This document shows positions 1 through 8,235 of a DNA stretch of 64,000 nt, in pieces. The position numbers and the translations under genes are program-made. Within the stretch, counting starts at the first letter, position 1; every line of letters begins with the position of its first letter. Source of the DNA: Confluentibacter sediminis (GTDB taxonomy: Bacteria; Bacteroidota; Bacteroidia; Flavobacteriales; Flavobacteriaceae); assembly GCF_003258355.1 (NCBI RefSeq), contig NZ_QKPO01000007.1, positions 62,001 through 126,000 of the forward strand, given 5' to 3'. The notes under the pieces were generated by a model that saw only the letters and a program-made list of their open reading frames with translations, was not told the origin of the DNA and ran no database searches.

Positions 1-384
1 AGGTAATTTGGCTGCTGTATTAGAGCCGACAGCAGCAGAAATAGCTGCGCTGAAGAAATCTCTATGATTTACTTCATGGTAATATAAGTCTTGTAATACT
101 TGTTTTTCAATACTTGAAGCACTTGCCCAATACGAACCATTTACAACTTTAGTATAAAAATCTGCCTCCAGCTGTTCAAGGGCATAGGCATAATTAAGAA
201 CACCTAGATCGCCTTTTCCTAAATCAAACACACCAGGCATTGTAGGATTGTTGTCATCATCATTGTCGCATGCAAAAAGCAAACCAGTACCAACCATAGC
301 CAAACCGCTCAATTTTAAAAATTGACGTCTATCGTTAGAAATTTTTTGATTTGGTTGGTGCACTTTTAAAATCTTATTTTTCAT
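1..384 (-). CDS. Ferritin-like domain lipoprotein with Tat-type signal (partial)
   Basis: The gene reads on the minus strand from an ATG at 382-384 and runs off the left edge, so only about 128 N-terminal residues are visible. Residues 17-36 hold a twin-arginine-like signal (NDRRQFLKLSGLAM) ending in a lipobox LLFAC, so the product is probably exported and lipid-anchored. An Asp/Asn-rich linker follows. The next part (VLNYAYALEQLEADFYTKVV, then YYHEVNHRDFF) has the Glu/His spacing of ferritin-like (Ferritin_2, PF13668-type) helices. Such proteins often come in tandem pairs in Bacteroidota, but the neighbour is outside the window. Function is unknown. The family call is fairly good; metal binding is inference. 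Confidence 0.75.
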   Translation of the reverse strand, partial: MKNKILKVHQPNQKISNDRRQFLKLSGLAMVGTGLLFACDNDDDNNPTMPGVFDLGKGDLGVLNYAYALEQLEADFYTKVVNGSYWASASSIEKQVLQDLYYHEVNHRDFFSAAISAAVGSNTAAKLP

Positions 385-795
385 AATTTAATAGTTAAGT
401 TAAACAATCGATTTATAAGCCATTTTGACCATCTTAACTAGACCTACGAAAAAGAGGAAGTAGTGGTTTTAAAAAAAGTAATAAATTATTTAATTATGTA
501 AATTAATTGCTAACCAGTGTGTTATGGAGTATTTTTTGAAAATATCTTTAAGAGAAACTCTCAAACGAGCGTTTGGTAGCTGGCGCATCAGAGCAAGAGA
601 TTGCCATGGGACGTAAATAAGCGTATACTTTTGCTGAAATTGAAACTTTGAAAACTGGTTTTGCGAGTGTAGATTAAAAGTATTTTAAGGGCTCGTTTAA
701 CTTTTAAGATATATAGTTTAAATTATCTATATCAATAGTTAAACCAAGTTAGGTGAAAATTTCTATAAAATAAAACAATAATGGTTGAGAATATT
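385..795. other. Intergenic stretch without a recognised gene
   Basis: About 410 bases lie between the lipoprotein start and the end of ttcA. I see no convincing gene, RNA or strong hairpin. A 30-codon ORF at 524-616 (plus) has no family resemblance and no evident promoter. Confidence 0.5.
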
Positions 796-1590
796 TTAAG
801 AAACCAACGTTTCATCAATCTTACTTTCAAGCGCATCAAAGTCGTAAATGTTGTGGTCCAATAGGTGAGATGGGTACACGTTTTGCAACGCATGCATCAT
901 AATCGTGTTTCGGTCAGGGAATTCAGTTTCCCAATCGGCGATCATTTGTTTTACTTTTTTACGTTGTAAATTTTCTTGAGAGCCACATAAATTACAAGGT
1001 ATGATGGGGAATTGCATCATGGTAGCATAGGTCTCAATATCACTTTCGTTACAAAATGCTAAGGGTCTAAGCACAATTAAATCACCGGCATCGTTTTTAA
1101 ATTTAGGCGGCATGGTTTCCATTTTTCCAGCAAAAAAGAAGTTGAGGAAAAAGGTTTCTAAAATATCGTTTCGATGATGTCCAAGTGCCAACTTATTGCA
1201 TTTTAAATCTCTGGCGGCTTCATAAAGCGTACCACGCCGTAATCGGGAACATAAACTGCAAGTAGTTTTGCCTTCTGGCGTTTTCTCCATCACAATTTTA
1301 TAGGTATTTTTCTCTATAATTTTATAGTTTACACCTAGGTTGTTCAGGTAATTTGGTAAGACTTCAACAGGGAATCCAGGTTGTTTTTGATCCAAGTTAA
1401 CAGCGATGATTTCAAAAGAAATAGGTGCCACTTTTTGGAAATGCAGCATCATATCTAGCAATGTATAGCTGTCTTTGCCACCAGAAAGACATACCATAAT
1501 GCGGTCGCCAGCTTCTATCATGGAAAACTGTTCAATAGCTTCTGCTGTAGCACGCTGCAATTTTTTTGTAACCTGTTTTATAGTGTCCAT
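796..1590 (-). CDS. ttcA: tRNA 2-thiocytidine(32) synthetase TtcA-like
   Basis: A PP-loop ATPase predicted to thiolate cytidine 32 of tRNAs in the cytoplasm. The PP-loop SGGKDS follows IMVCL near residue 35. A CxxC (CSLCSRL) in the middle and a second one (CNLCGSQE) nearer the C-terminus are the cysteines TtcA uses to hold an Fe-S cluster. The start is placed at the ATG at 1588-1590 ([10 protein letters not shown]), giving 264 residues, close to the family length. An upstream in-frame ATG at 1710 would add 40 residues encoded by a dispersed intergenic repeat, so I reject it. The gene stands alone and its regulation is not visible. Confidence 0.9.
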   Translation of the reverse strand: MDTIKQVTKKLQRATAEAIEQFSMIEAGDRIMVCLSGGKDSYTLLDMMLHFQKVAPISFEIIAVNLDQKQPGFPVEVLPNYLNNLGVNYKIIEKNTYKIVMEKTPEGKTTCSLCSRLRRGTLYEAARDLKCNKLALGHHRNDILETFFLNFFFAGKMETMPPKFKNDAGDLIVLRPLAFCNESDIETYATMMQFPIIPCNLCGSQENLQRKKVKQMIADWETEFPDRNTIMMHALQNVYPSHLLDHNIYDFDALESKIDETLVS

Positions 1591-1665
1591 GGCTGCAAAA
1601 ATACTATTTAGATGGTTAGAACTAAAATAACGTGTTATAGATTTTGTTAATTTTATAAGATTGAG

Positions 1666-1707
1666 TGTCAGTTCTAGTGATTTTCGATAGAAAAATGTAT
1701 CGAGAAC
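1666..1707 (+). repeat. TTCGAGTG/TATCGAGAA hairpin repeat, copy 1
   Basis: TGTCAGTTCTAGTG is followed by a central ATTTT...AAAAT stem and then TGTATCGAGAACC. The flanks match the copies at 1797, 33756 and 45424. It lies just upstream of ttcA and produces the false N-terminal extension of that ORF. Confidence 0.7.
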
Positions 1708-1730
1708 CATAGCAATTCAATTAATAATGA

Positions 1731-1784
1731 TTCTCGATACATTTTTTATTCCGTTACACTTCACAAAAAACACTCGAATTGACA
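1731..1784 (-). repeat. TTCGAGTG/TATCGAGAA hairpin repeat, copy 2
   Basis: Read on the minus strand: TTGTCAATTCGAGTG, a centre starting TTTTTT and ending AAAAAA, then TGTATCGAGAA. The outer flanks are shared with the other copies, while the centre is different and longer. Confidence 0.7.
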
Positions 1785-1796
1785 AATTTTAAACTA

Positions 1797-1840
1797 GTTC
1801 TCGATACAATTCGCTTTTGGCGAATCACTCGAACTGACAT
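1797..1840 (-). repeat. TTCGAGTG/TATCGAGAA hairpin repeat, copy 3
   Basis: Minus strand: ATGTCAGTTCGAGTG, stem ATTCGC, loop CAAAA, stem GCGAAT, then TGTATCGAGAAC. Its flanks equal those of the copy at 45424, but the stem sequence is unrelated. It sits just downstream of the beta-mannosidase stop. Confidence 0.8.
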
Positions 1841-1849
1841 TAGATAATG

Positions 1850-4444
1850 TTAACGGTTACCAAACGTCGTTTTAAACATATTAGTAAGCCGTTTCAATAA
1901 CGATATTTCAGAATCATTGTAAGTATCTGCCAACGTGATTACTTTTAATTTTTCGGTAAACGATTCCAACGTTTCTGATTCTGTTTTTTTAATGCTGACC
2001 GTTTTTTCGGTATTGGGTAGCATGTCAAAATAATTATCAGAGAAATTATTACTAGAACCCGATGCTAAAAATACATTTTTCGCTAGTTTTTTGGTTTTTA
2101 ATATGACTTCAAAATAGTCATTGGTTTCGGTTATGGTGTATATTAGCTCTGGTGTTGGGAGATTTAGGTTTTTAAAAGCAGTTAGATACCACGTGTTTTT
2201 AGTAATGATTTTGCCGTCTGTGGCATTTATCAATGCTGCATGTAATAAAACATTTGTAGAATCAACGATCCTTAAAAAGTCCTTTTTTGATAAACTTATG
2301 TATTTTTTTGATTGATTTTCTTCAACGACTATATCTTGCTCATGATGATTTAAAACGTTTCCCTCAAAATCAATGGCACTAACTTTTAATTGGGCATTTA
2401 TTGGTTTTAGTGAATCTGAAACTACAAATACATCCATATTTCCGCCTTTATCTTCAAAACTGATTAAAAAATTTTCAAAAGATTTTTTTGCGGTATAATG
2501 CAAGGCTTTCCATTTTCCATAATAATCGATGCTAGACCAGGAAGCCACAGGCCAACAGTCGTTAATTTGCCAATACAAACTGCCCATGCAGCGGTCTCTG
2601 TTTAGTCTGTGTGCTTCTATGCCCACTTGTATGCCATGCGCTTGCAGCAACTGACTGACATATAAGAAATTTTCAAAATTTTTCGGGCGTTTGTAATAGC
2701 GAAGCATATAATCTTCAATGGTTTCGTTGCCGATGCTAGAGCGTTGGTGCGATTTCATAACATCGGAATATATGTTATGATCTTCAGGAAGCGTATATTT
2801 TTCTACCGTTGATAATTCTGGAAATGACTGAAAACCATATTCCGACATAAAACGAGGAATGGCTGTGTTGTATTTTTCAAAAGGTTCTTTCCCCCACCAA
2901 ACCATCCAATAATGGGCATCGCCTTTTTCATGGGATTCTTTTTCGCCAAAATCACTTGCAGGTGAAGAGGGCCAATAAGGTCGTGTTGGGTCGTATTTAA
3001 CAATAACTTCGGGTAGTATTTTATGGAAAATGTCTGCGTAGGCTTTCCAAATAGTATTTGCAACTTCTTTAGATTGTTCTGCAGTAACGTTTTGTTTCCA
3101 GCCCCAACTTTCCCATGCGGACAGAATTTCGTTATTTCCGCACCATAGTGCAATAGACGCATGATTTCTTAATCTTTTTACATTATCTATAGCTTCCTGT
3201 TTGACATTTTTTAGAAAAGCATCATCACCCGGAAACATGGCACAAGCAAACATAAAATCTTGCCAGACCAAGAGACCCATTTCATCACACATTTCGTAGA
3301 ATTCATCATTCTCATAAATGCCGCCGCCCCAAACACGCAACATATTCATATTAGCGGTTTTAGCTGAAGACAAAATATGCTCGTAATTTGAGTTTTTTGT
3401 TCTAGGCAAAAAGATATCTTGTGGAATGTAGTTAGCACCTTTCATAAATACAGGAAAACCGTTGACTTTAAAATAAAAAGACGTTCCATATTTGTCAGGA
3501 TCTCGAACTAATTCTATGGTTCGTAAGCCTATTTTATGTGATTTGGTATCTATATAGCCGTCAGAAGTCAGTCTAACTTCAACATGGTATAAAACTTGTT
3601 CGCCCATACCGTTTGGCCACCATAACTGCGGATTTTCAATTTCAAAAGGGATATTCAGATTGTTTTTTCCTCTTGTTAACTGTAAGTTAAGGGTTTTTAT
3701 AGGCTCATTATTTACAACAATTTCAACAGTAGCTTTTTTGTCTTGAGAAGCAGTAACTTCAATGAAGGCAGACATATTAGCTTTGTCAGTAATATTATTT
3801 TGTTGAATAAAAACATCATCAATTTTATAATCATTCCAGCTTTTAAGAGTGATGGGTTTCCAGATGCCAGAAGTGACCAATCTTGGTCCCCAATCCCAAC
3901 CAAAGTGATAACCTGCTTTTCTTGTAAAAATACTGACTTGTTTTTCGTTTTCTACTTGACCTATCTTAGCCAAATCATTATCCGATACTGATAGTTTATA
4001 ACTCAGAGCATCATATTTTTTAATGCCTTTGTTTATGGAAGATTCAAATCTAATTCGCAAACTATTATCTCCAACGTTTAAAAATTCTTTAGCATCTAAC
4101 TTATAGTTACGAAACATATTATCTGTTTCAAGTACTAATGAATCGTTTATATATATGTTGCTATAGGTATCGAGTCCCGAAAATTCTAATTGAATATGTT
4201 TTTTTGAAAGGTCTTTTTTTGAAAGTTTAAAAGATGTTTCATAATCCCAATCTTCTTTATCAATCCATTGTAAATCGTGTTCATTTAATCTGTAATAAGG
4301 GTCTTGAATTTTTCTACTATATAATAAATCGGTGTGAACAGTACCTGGAACGGTGGCGTGATTCCATAAAGTGTCTTTAGAATTTTTGAAATTCCAATGA
4401 TCATTTAATTTAATTTCTGAAACAGAAGACACTTTACAGCTCAA
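1850..4444 (-). CDS. GH2 beta-mannosidase, probable lipoprotein
   Basis: A glycoside hydrolase family 2 protein of about 864 residues that resembles beta-mannosidases, predicted to remove terminal beta-mannose from oligosaccharides. The N-terminal sugar-binding domain (VPGTVHTDLLYS), a central Ig-like region and the TIM barrel are in the expected order. ALWCGNNE carries the likely acid/base Glu and RFMSEYGFQSFPE the likely nucleophile Glu. The start is uncertain. The coordinates use a TTG at 4442-4444, but the frame stays open upstream to a stop at 4538-4540. It encodes a lipoprotein-type signal (NYGLLSFLITTCILSC) whose lipobox Cys is residue 3 of the TTG-started product. No ATG, GTG or CTG lies in that extension, so the true start is either non-canonical or damaged. 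Confidence 0.85.
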   Translation of the reverse strand: MSCKVSSVSEIKLNDHWNFKNSKDTLWNHATVPGTVHTDLLYSRKIQDPYYRLNEHDLQWIDKEDWDYETSFKLSKKDLSKKHIQLEFSGLDTYSNIYINDSLVLETDNMFRNYKLDAKEFLNVGDNSLRIRFESSINKGIKKYDALSYKLSVSDNDLAKIGQVENEKQVSIFTRKAGYHFGWDWGPRLVTSGIWKPITLKSWNDYKIDDVFIQQNNITDKANMSAFIEVTASQDKKATVEIVVNNEPIKTLNLQLTRGKNNLNIPFEIENPQLWWPNGMGEQVLYHVEVRLTSDGYIDTKSHKIGLRTIELVRDPDKYGTSFYFKVNGFPVFMKGANYIPQDIFLPRTKNSNYEHILSSAKTANMNMLRVWGGGIYENDEFYEMCDEMGLLVWQDFMFACAMFPGDDAFLKNVKQEAIDNVKRLRNHASIALWCGNNEILSAWESWGWKQNVTAEQSKEVANTIWKAYADIFHKILPEVIVKYDPTRPYWPSSPASDFGEKESHEKGDAHYWMVWWGKEPFEKYNTAIPRFMSEYGFQSFPELSTVEKYTLPEDHNIYSDVMKSHQRSSIGNETIEDYMLRYYKRPKNFENFLYVSQLLQAHGIQVGIEAHRLNRDRCMGSLYWQINDCWPVASWSSIDYYGKWKALHYTAKKSFENFLISFEDKGGNMDVFVVSDSLKPINAQLKVSAIDFEGNVLNHHEQDIVVEENQSKKYISLSKKDFLRIVDSTNVLLHAALINATDGKIITKNTWYLTAFKNLNLPTPELIYTITETNDYFEVILKTKKLAKNVFLASGSSNNFSDNYFDMLPNTEKTVSIKKTESETLESFTEKLKVITLADTYNDSEISLLKRLTNMFKTTFGNR

Positions 4445-4585
4445 TATACAAGTAGTGATTAAAAAAGATAATAGTCCGTAATTTATTAATTTATGCCTGC
4501 ATAATTTTTCAATACGTTGGTGGTTTAGGTTGGTTATTTAATTTAAGTGGTTAAACGAAAGTAATTCAAATTTATTCAAATAAAC

Positions 4586-4617
4586 AAAAAAGACTGTTCT
4601 TTAAAAACAGTCTTTTT
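4586..4617. terminator. Bidirectional terminator downstream of metK
   Basis: AAAAAGACTGTT and AACAGTCTTTTT form a near-perfect stem with a short A/T loop and T-runs on both strands. It lies 30 bases past the metK stop on the minus strand, so it most likely ends metK transcription before the mannosidase gene. Confidence 0.85.
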
Positions 4618-4646
4618 GAAAATTTATGTTGTATGTATTTTACAAG

Positions 4647-5900
4647 CTACAAACCAAAGGCTTCTTTTACTTTATCTAAATAATCTAGTTTTTCCCAGGT
4701 AAATAATTCAACATCTAGCGTTGTGGATTCGCCTGTAGGTTGTGTAAATGTTTTGGTAATGATTTCGTTTTTGCGTCCCATGTGTCCGTAAGCAGCCGTT
4801 TCACTATATATAGGGGAACGTAATTTTAATCGTTCTTCAATAGCAAATGGTCGCATATCAAAAATTTGAGATACTTTCTCAGCAATTTCGCCATCAGTCA
4901 TATTAAAAGGGCAAGTGCCATACGTATTGATAAATATCCCCATAGGTTCTACTACACCAATGGCGTAGCTTACTTGTACTAAAATTTCATCAGCAACACC
5001 AGCAGCAACCAGATTTTTAGCAATATGGCGCGTTGCATAGGCTGCGCTTCTATCCACTTTACTTGGGTCTTTTCCAGAAAAAGCACCACCTCCATGTGCT
5101 CCTTTACCGCCATATGTGTCTACAATAATTTTACGACCGGTCAGCCCCGTATCACCATGTGGCCCGCCAATAACAAACTTACCCGTTGGGTTAATATGAT
5201 ACGTAATATCATCATTAAATAATGCTTGAATATCTTGAGGTAATTTAGCTTTTACTCTTGGTATTAAAATCTCAACAATGTCTTTTCTGATTTTTGTGAG
5301 CATGGTGTCATCATCTGCAAAATCATCATGTTGGGTTGATAGTACAATGGCATCAATACGTTGCGGCACATTGTCATCGCTATATTCAATAGTTACCTGA
5401 CTTTTTGAATCGGGTCGTAAATACGTAATGTCTTTATGTTCTCTGCGTAATAAAGCAAGTTCTATCAGCAATCTATGAGATAAATCTAATGCTAAAGGCA
5501 TGTAATTTTCGGTTTCGTTGGTGGCATAGCCAAACATCATGCCTTGATCGCCAGCGCCTTGTTGTTCTTTGGAAGCCCTGTCAACACCACGATTAATATC
5601 ATCTGATTGTTCATGAATGGCCGATAATACACCACAAGAATTACCATCAAACATGTATTCACCTTTGGTGTAGCCAATTTTGTTTATGGTGTCTCTTGCT
5701 ATTTTTTGAACATCTAAATAGGTATGTGACTTCACTTCGCCAGCTAAAAAAACTTGACCTGTAGTGACAAGAGTTTCACAAGCAACCTTTGAATCTTTAT
5801 CAAATGCCAAAAAGTTATCAATTAAAGCATCACTAATTTGATCTGCTACTTTATCTGGATGTCCTTCAGAAACACTTTCTGAAGTAAATAAATAAGCCAT
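4647..5900 (-). CDS. metK: S-adenosylmethionine synthetase
   Basis: Makes S-adenosylmethionine from methionine and ATP in the cytoplasm. At 417 residues it is slightly longer than the usual 380-400. The signatures are all present: [13 protein letters not shown] near the N-terminus, [15 protein letters not shown] in the middle and [14 protein letters not shown] in the C-terminal part. The ATG at 5898-5900 fits the conserved [17 protein letters not shown] start. It is a single-gene unit, ended by the hairpin at 4586-4617 and preceded by a folded leader (5923-6020). Its product is the ligand of the two SAM-I riboswitches in this window, so it closes the feedback loop of methionine synthesis. Confidence 0.97.
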   Translation of the reverse strand: MAYLFTSESVSEGHPDKVADQISDALIDNFLAFDKDSKVACETLVTTGQVFLAGEVKSHTYLDVQKIARDTINKIGYTKGEYMFDGNSCGVLSAIHEQSDDINRGVDRASKEQQGAGDQGMMFGYATNETENYMPLALDLSHRLLIELALLRREHKDITYLRPDSKSQVTIEYSDDNVPQRIDAIVLSTQHDDFADDDTMLTKIRKDIVEILIPRVKAKLPQDIQALFNDDITYHINPTGKFVIGGPHGDTGLTGRKIIVDTYGGKGAHGGGAFSGKDPSKVDRSAAYATRHIAKNLVAAGVADEILVQVSYAIGVVEPMGIFINTYGTCPFNMTDGEIAEKVSQIFDMRPFAIEERLKLRSPIYSETAAYGHMGRKNEIITKTFTQPTGESTTLDVELFTWEKLDYLDKVKEAFGL

Positions 5901-5922
5901 AATATGTCTATATTTTATAGGT

Positions 5923-6020
5923 AGATTTGACGATAACGTCGCTAGGAGTTTTCACTGCCTTTAGCATTTTTATTTATATGCGATAAAATCACATATAAGA
6001 GGTTGCAATCAGTCAAATCT
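5923..6020 (-). promoter_or_regulatory. Structured 5' leader of metK, candidate SAM-responsive RNA
   Basis: On the minus strand a 9-bp outer helix (AGATTTGAC at 6020-6012 with GTCAAATCT at 5931-5923) encloses GCAACC (6006-6001), a 7-bp hairpin CATATAA/TTATATG (5998-5992 with 5980-5974) and TGCTAAAGGC (5966-5957), about 25 bases before the metK ATG. GCAACC and GCTAA are conserved core segments of the SAM-I riboswitch clan. The kink-turn/P2 part seen in the two canonical copies in this window is missing. It could be a reduced SAM-I-clan variant, another SAM-binding class, or an unrelated regulator. The helices are seen; the ligand is inference. Confidence 0.5.
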
Positions 6021-6121
6021 TTCCTCTAATTATTTATGTTTGCAAAAGTAAAAAAATAAAAGTAAAAGCAAATCGATTTTAATTTTTTATAAAAACATTA
6101 GGTTATTTATTTTTAATTCGA

Positions 6122-6129
6122 AATATTTG
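6122..6129 (+). promoter_or_regulatory. Probable -7 box for the ilv leader transcript
   Basis: AATATTTG differs by one base from the Bacteroidota -7 box TAnnTTTG. It lies 8 bases before the leader-peptide ATG, so the leader mRNA would begin almost at that ATG. No clear -33 element is visible. Confidence 0.35.
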
Positions 6130-6136
6130 CAATGAA

Positions 6137-6199
6137 ATGAGAAAACAAATTTTAAATATAGTTTCTATTATTGTCATTGTGATTATTTCACAACGATAG
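6137..6199 (+). CDS. Branched-chain amino acid leader peptide (attenuator)
   Basis: A 20-codon ORF with no room for a domain. Eleven of its residues are Ile, Val or Leu, including the run IIVIVII. It ends at TAG 6197-6199 and is followed by a hairpin with a T-run at 6234-6258, then the ilv operon. This is the arrangement of ribosome-mediated transcription attenuation: stalling at Ile/Val codons when charged tRNA is scarce would favour read-through into ilvD. The peptide and the terminator are seen; the competing antiterminator pairing was not worked out. Confidence 0.8.
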   Translation: MRKQILNIVSIIVIVIISQR

Positions 6200-6233
6200 G
6201 GGGAGCGTATTTAATTATCATATAGATTTAAAG

Positions 6234-6258
6234 CCTTCCCTAAACGGAAGGTTTTTTT
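6234..6258 (+). terminator. Attenuator terminator upstream of ilvD
   Basis: CCTTCC, a six-base loop and GGAAGG are followed directly by seven T residues. It lies 34 bases after the leader-peptide stop and 240 bases before ilvD, with no other gene between, so it can only act on the leader transcript. Confidence 0.8.
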
Positions 6259-6501
6259 ATGAAGAATTTTTTGATATTGGACATCATAAAATAAGTGAAT
6301 TAAATATTTGATTTTAAGTAATTTAAATGTTTTTCGTTGACTGTGGATTTAACCAGGCATGGCTATGAGGTGTCATGTTAAAGCGGTAAAAATTTAATTT
6401 TGGAACTCATTTTAAATGATTGTTGAATTTTTAATGAAATTCTTAAAAATTTAAAATATTAGTAATTAACGAGTTATAGGGCTAAAATTTCTATAGATAA
6501 T

Positions 6502-8187
6502 ATGAAGGAACTTAATAAACATAGTAAAAGATTAACACAAGATGAATCTCAACCAGCATCTCAAGCCATGTTATATGCAGTAGGTTTGTCTGATGAGGAT
6601 ATGAATAAAGCACAAGTGGGTATTGCCAGTACGGGATATGATGGAAATCCGTGCAATATGCACTTAAATGGTTTAGCTGCTGAGGTGAAAATTGAGTGTA
6701 AAATAGCTGGTTTAGTTGGGTTAGGATTTAATACTATTGGCGTAAGTGATGGTATTTCTATGGGAACCTCGGGCATGAATTATTCATTGGCATCCCGCGA
6801 TATTATCGCAGATTCTATAGAAACAGTTATGAATGCTCAAAGTTATGATGCACTTATCTCTGTGGTAGGCTGTGATAAAAATATGCCAGGAGCCGTTATG
6901 GCTATGTTGCGCTTAAACCGCCCATCAATTATGATGTATGGTGGAAGCATAGCTTCAGGAAAATATAAAGGAAGAAAATTGAATATTGTTTCAGCTTTTG
7001 AAGCTTTAGGGCAAAAAGTAGCTGGCGAAATAGATGAAGAAGAATATAAAGAAATTATAAAAAGTGCTATTCCAGGCGCAGGCGCTTGTGGTGGTATGTA
7101 TACGGCAAATACTATGGCTTCCGCTATAGAATGTATGGGTTTTACATTGCCTTATAATTCTTCTATTCCAGCTGAAAACCCGAATAAATTATCGGAAGCT
7201 GAAAGAACCGCAATAGCCATCAAAAATCTTTTGGAATTAGACTTAAAACCTTTGGATATTATTTCTAAAAAATCTATTGAAAATGCGATGGCACTTGTAA
7301 ATGCTCTTGGAGGTTCTACAAATGCGGTATTGCATTTCTTAGCCATTGCACATGCTGCGGATATTGAGTTTACATTAGAAGATTTCCAACGTGTAAGTGA
7401 TAGAACGCCATTGATAGCAGATTTGAAACCTAGTGGAAAATATTTAATGGAAGATGTTCATGGTATCGGTGGTACACCTGCCGTTATGAAATATTTATTG
7501 GATAATGGTTATTTACACGGTGATTGTATGACCGTGACTGGAAAAACCTTGGCCGAAAATTTAAAAGATGTTGAGGCGCTTAAGTTTGAAGATGAGCAAG
7601 ATGTTATTCATCCAAAAGAGAATCCTTTAAAATCTTCAGGAAACTTGCAAATTATTTATGGAAACTTGGCGACCGAGGGAGCTGTTGCAAAAATATCAGG
7701 AAACGAAGGGTTAGTATTTGAAGGTAAAGCAGTGGTTTATGATGGTGAGCAAGCTGCAAATACAGGGATTTCAAATGGTGAAGTGCAAAAAGGAGATGTT
7801 GTCGTCATTCGTTATGTGGGGCCTAAAGGTGGACCAGGAATGCCAGAAATGTTAAAGCCAACCTCTTTGATTATGGGTGCTGGGTTAGGAAAATCAGTAG
7901 CATTAATAACAGATGGTCGTTTTTCTGGAGGGACCCATGGTTTTGTTGTGGGACATATTACTCCAGAGGCACAATCTGGTGGTACCATAGCATTATTAAA
8001 AACGGGTGATAGAATTAAAATTAGCGCAGAAGATAATTCCATTAACGTATTAATTTCTGATGAAGAATTGGCGGAAAGAAAATCGAAATGGGTTGAACCA
8101 CCGTTAAAACATAGTAAAGGTATATTATATAAATATGCAAAATCTGTATCATCAGCTTCAAAGGGTTGTGTTACTGATGCATTTTAA
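6502..8187 (+). CDS. ilvD: Dihydroxy-acid dehydratase
   Basis: Dehydrates 2,3-dihydroxy-3-methylbutanoate or -pentanoate to the 2-keto acids in valine and isoleucine synthesis. It has 561 residues, normal for the IlvD/Edd family. Cluster-ligand cysteines are visible in [18 protein letters not shown] and [15 protein letters not shown], and the C-terminal [15 protein letters not shown] motif is intact. It is the first structural gene of the ilv operon, behind the attenuator. About 240 bases of 5' leader separate the terminator from its ATG; I see no further strong structure there. Confidence 0.96.
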   Translation: MKELNKHSKRLTQDESQPASQAMLYAVGLSDEDMNKAQVGIASTGYDGNPCNMHLNGLAAEVKIECKIAGLVGLGFNTIGVSDGISMGTSGMNYSLASRDIIADSIETVMNAQSYDALISVVGCDKNMPGAVMAMLRLNRPSIMMYGGSIASGKYKGRKLNIVSAFEALGQKVAGEIDEEEYKEIIKSAIPGAGACGGMYTANTMASAIECMGFTLPYNSSIPAENPNKLSEAERTAIAIKNLLELDLKPLDIISKKSIENAMALVNALGGSTNAVLHFLAIAHAADIEFTLEDFQRVSDRTPLIADLKPSGKYLMEDVHGIGGTPAVMKYLLDNGYLHGDCMTVTGKTLAENLKDVEALKFEDEQDVIHPKENPLKSSGNLQIIYGNLATEGAVAKISGNEGLVFEGKAVVYDGEQAANTGISNGEVQKGDVVVIRYVGPKGGPGMPEMLKPTSLIMGAGLGKSVALITDGRFSGGTHGFVVGHITPEAQSGGTIALLKTGDRIKISAEDNSINVLISDEELAERKSKWVEPPLKHSKGILYKYAKSVSSASKGCVTDAF

Positions 8188-8201
8188 AAAAAAGCTTTGT
8201 C

Positions 8202-8221
8202 ATTCCTGTCATCACAGGAAT
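8202..8221. repeat. ATTCCTG hairpin repeat between ilvD and ilvB
   Basis: ATTCCTGT-CATC-ACAGGAAT forms a perfect 8-bp stem with a four-base loop. There is no T-run, so it is not a terminator. It resembles the hairpins at 31018-31091 and 37476-37548. Confidence 0.6.
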
Positions 8222-8235
8222 CTCATTAATTAAAT

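Noticed and set aside
524-616. 30-codon ORF before ttcA
   Set aside because: No family, promoter or context; length is within chance expectation.
1591-1710. 40-residue N-terminal extension of TtcA
   Set aside because: It is encoded by a dispersed repeat, and the conserved TtcA start is at 1590.
2803-3162. 119-codon ORF inside the mannosidase gene
   Set aside because: Alternative frame of a well-supported GH2 gene.
6259-6294. Second mini-ORF just after the ilv attenuator
   Set aside because: Eleven codons starting in the terminator T-run; it has some Ile and Leu but no following hairpin.
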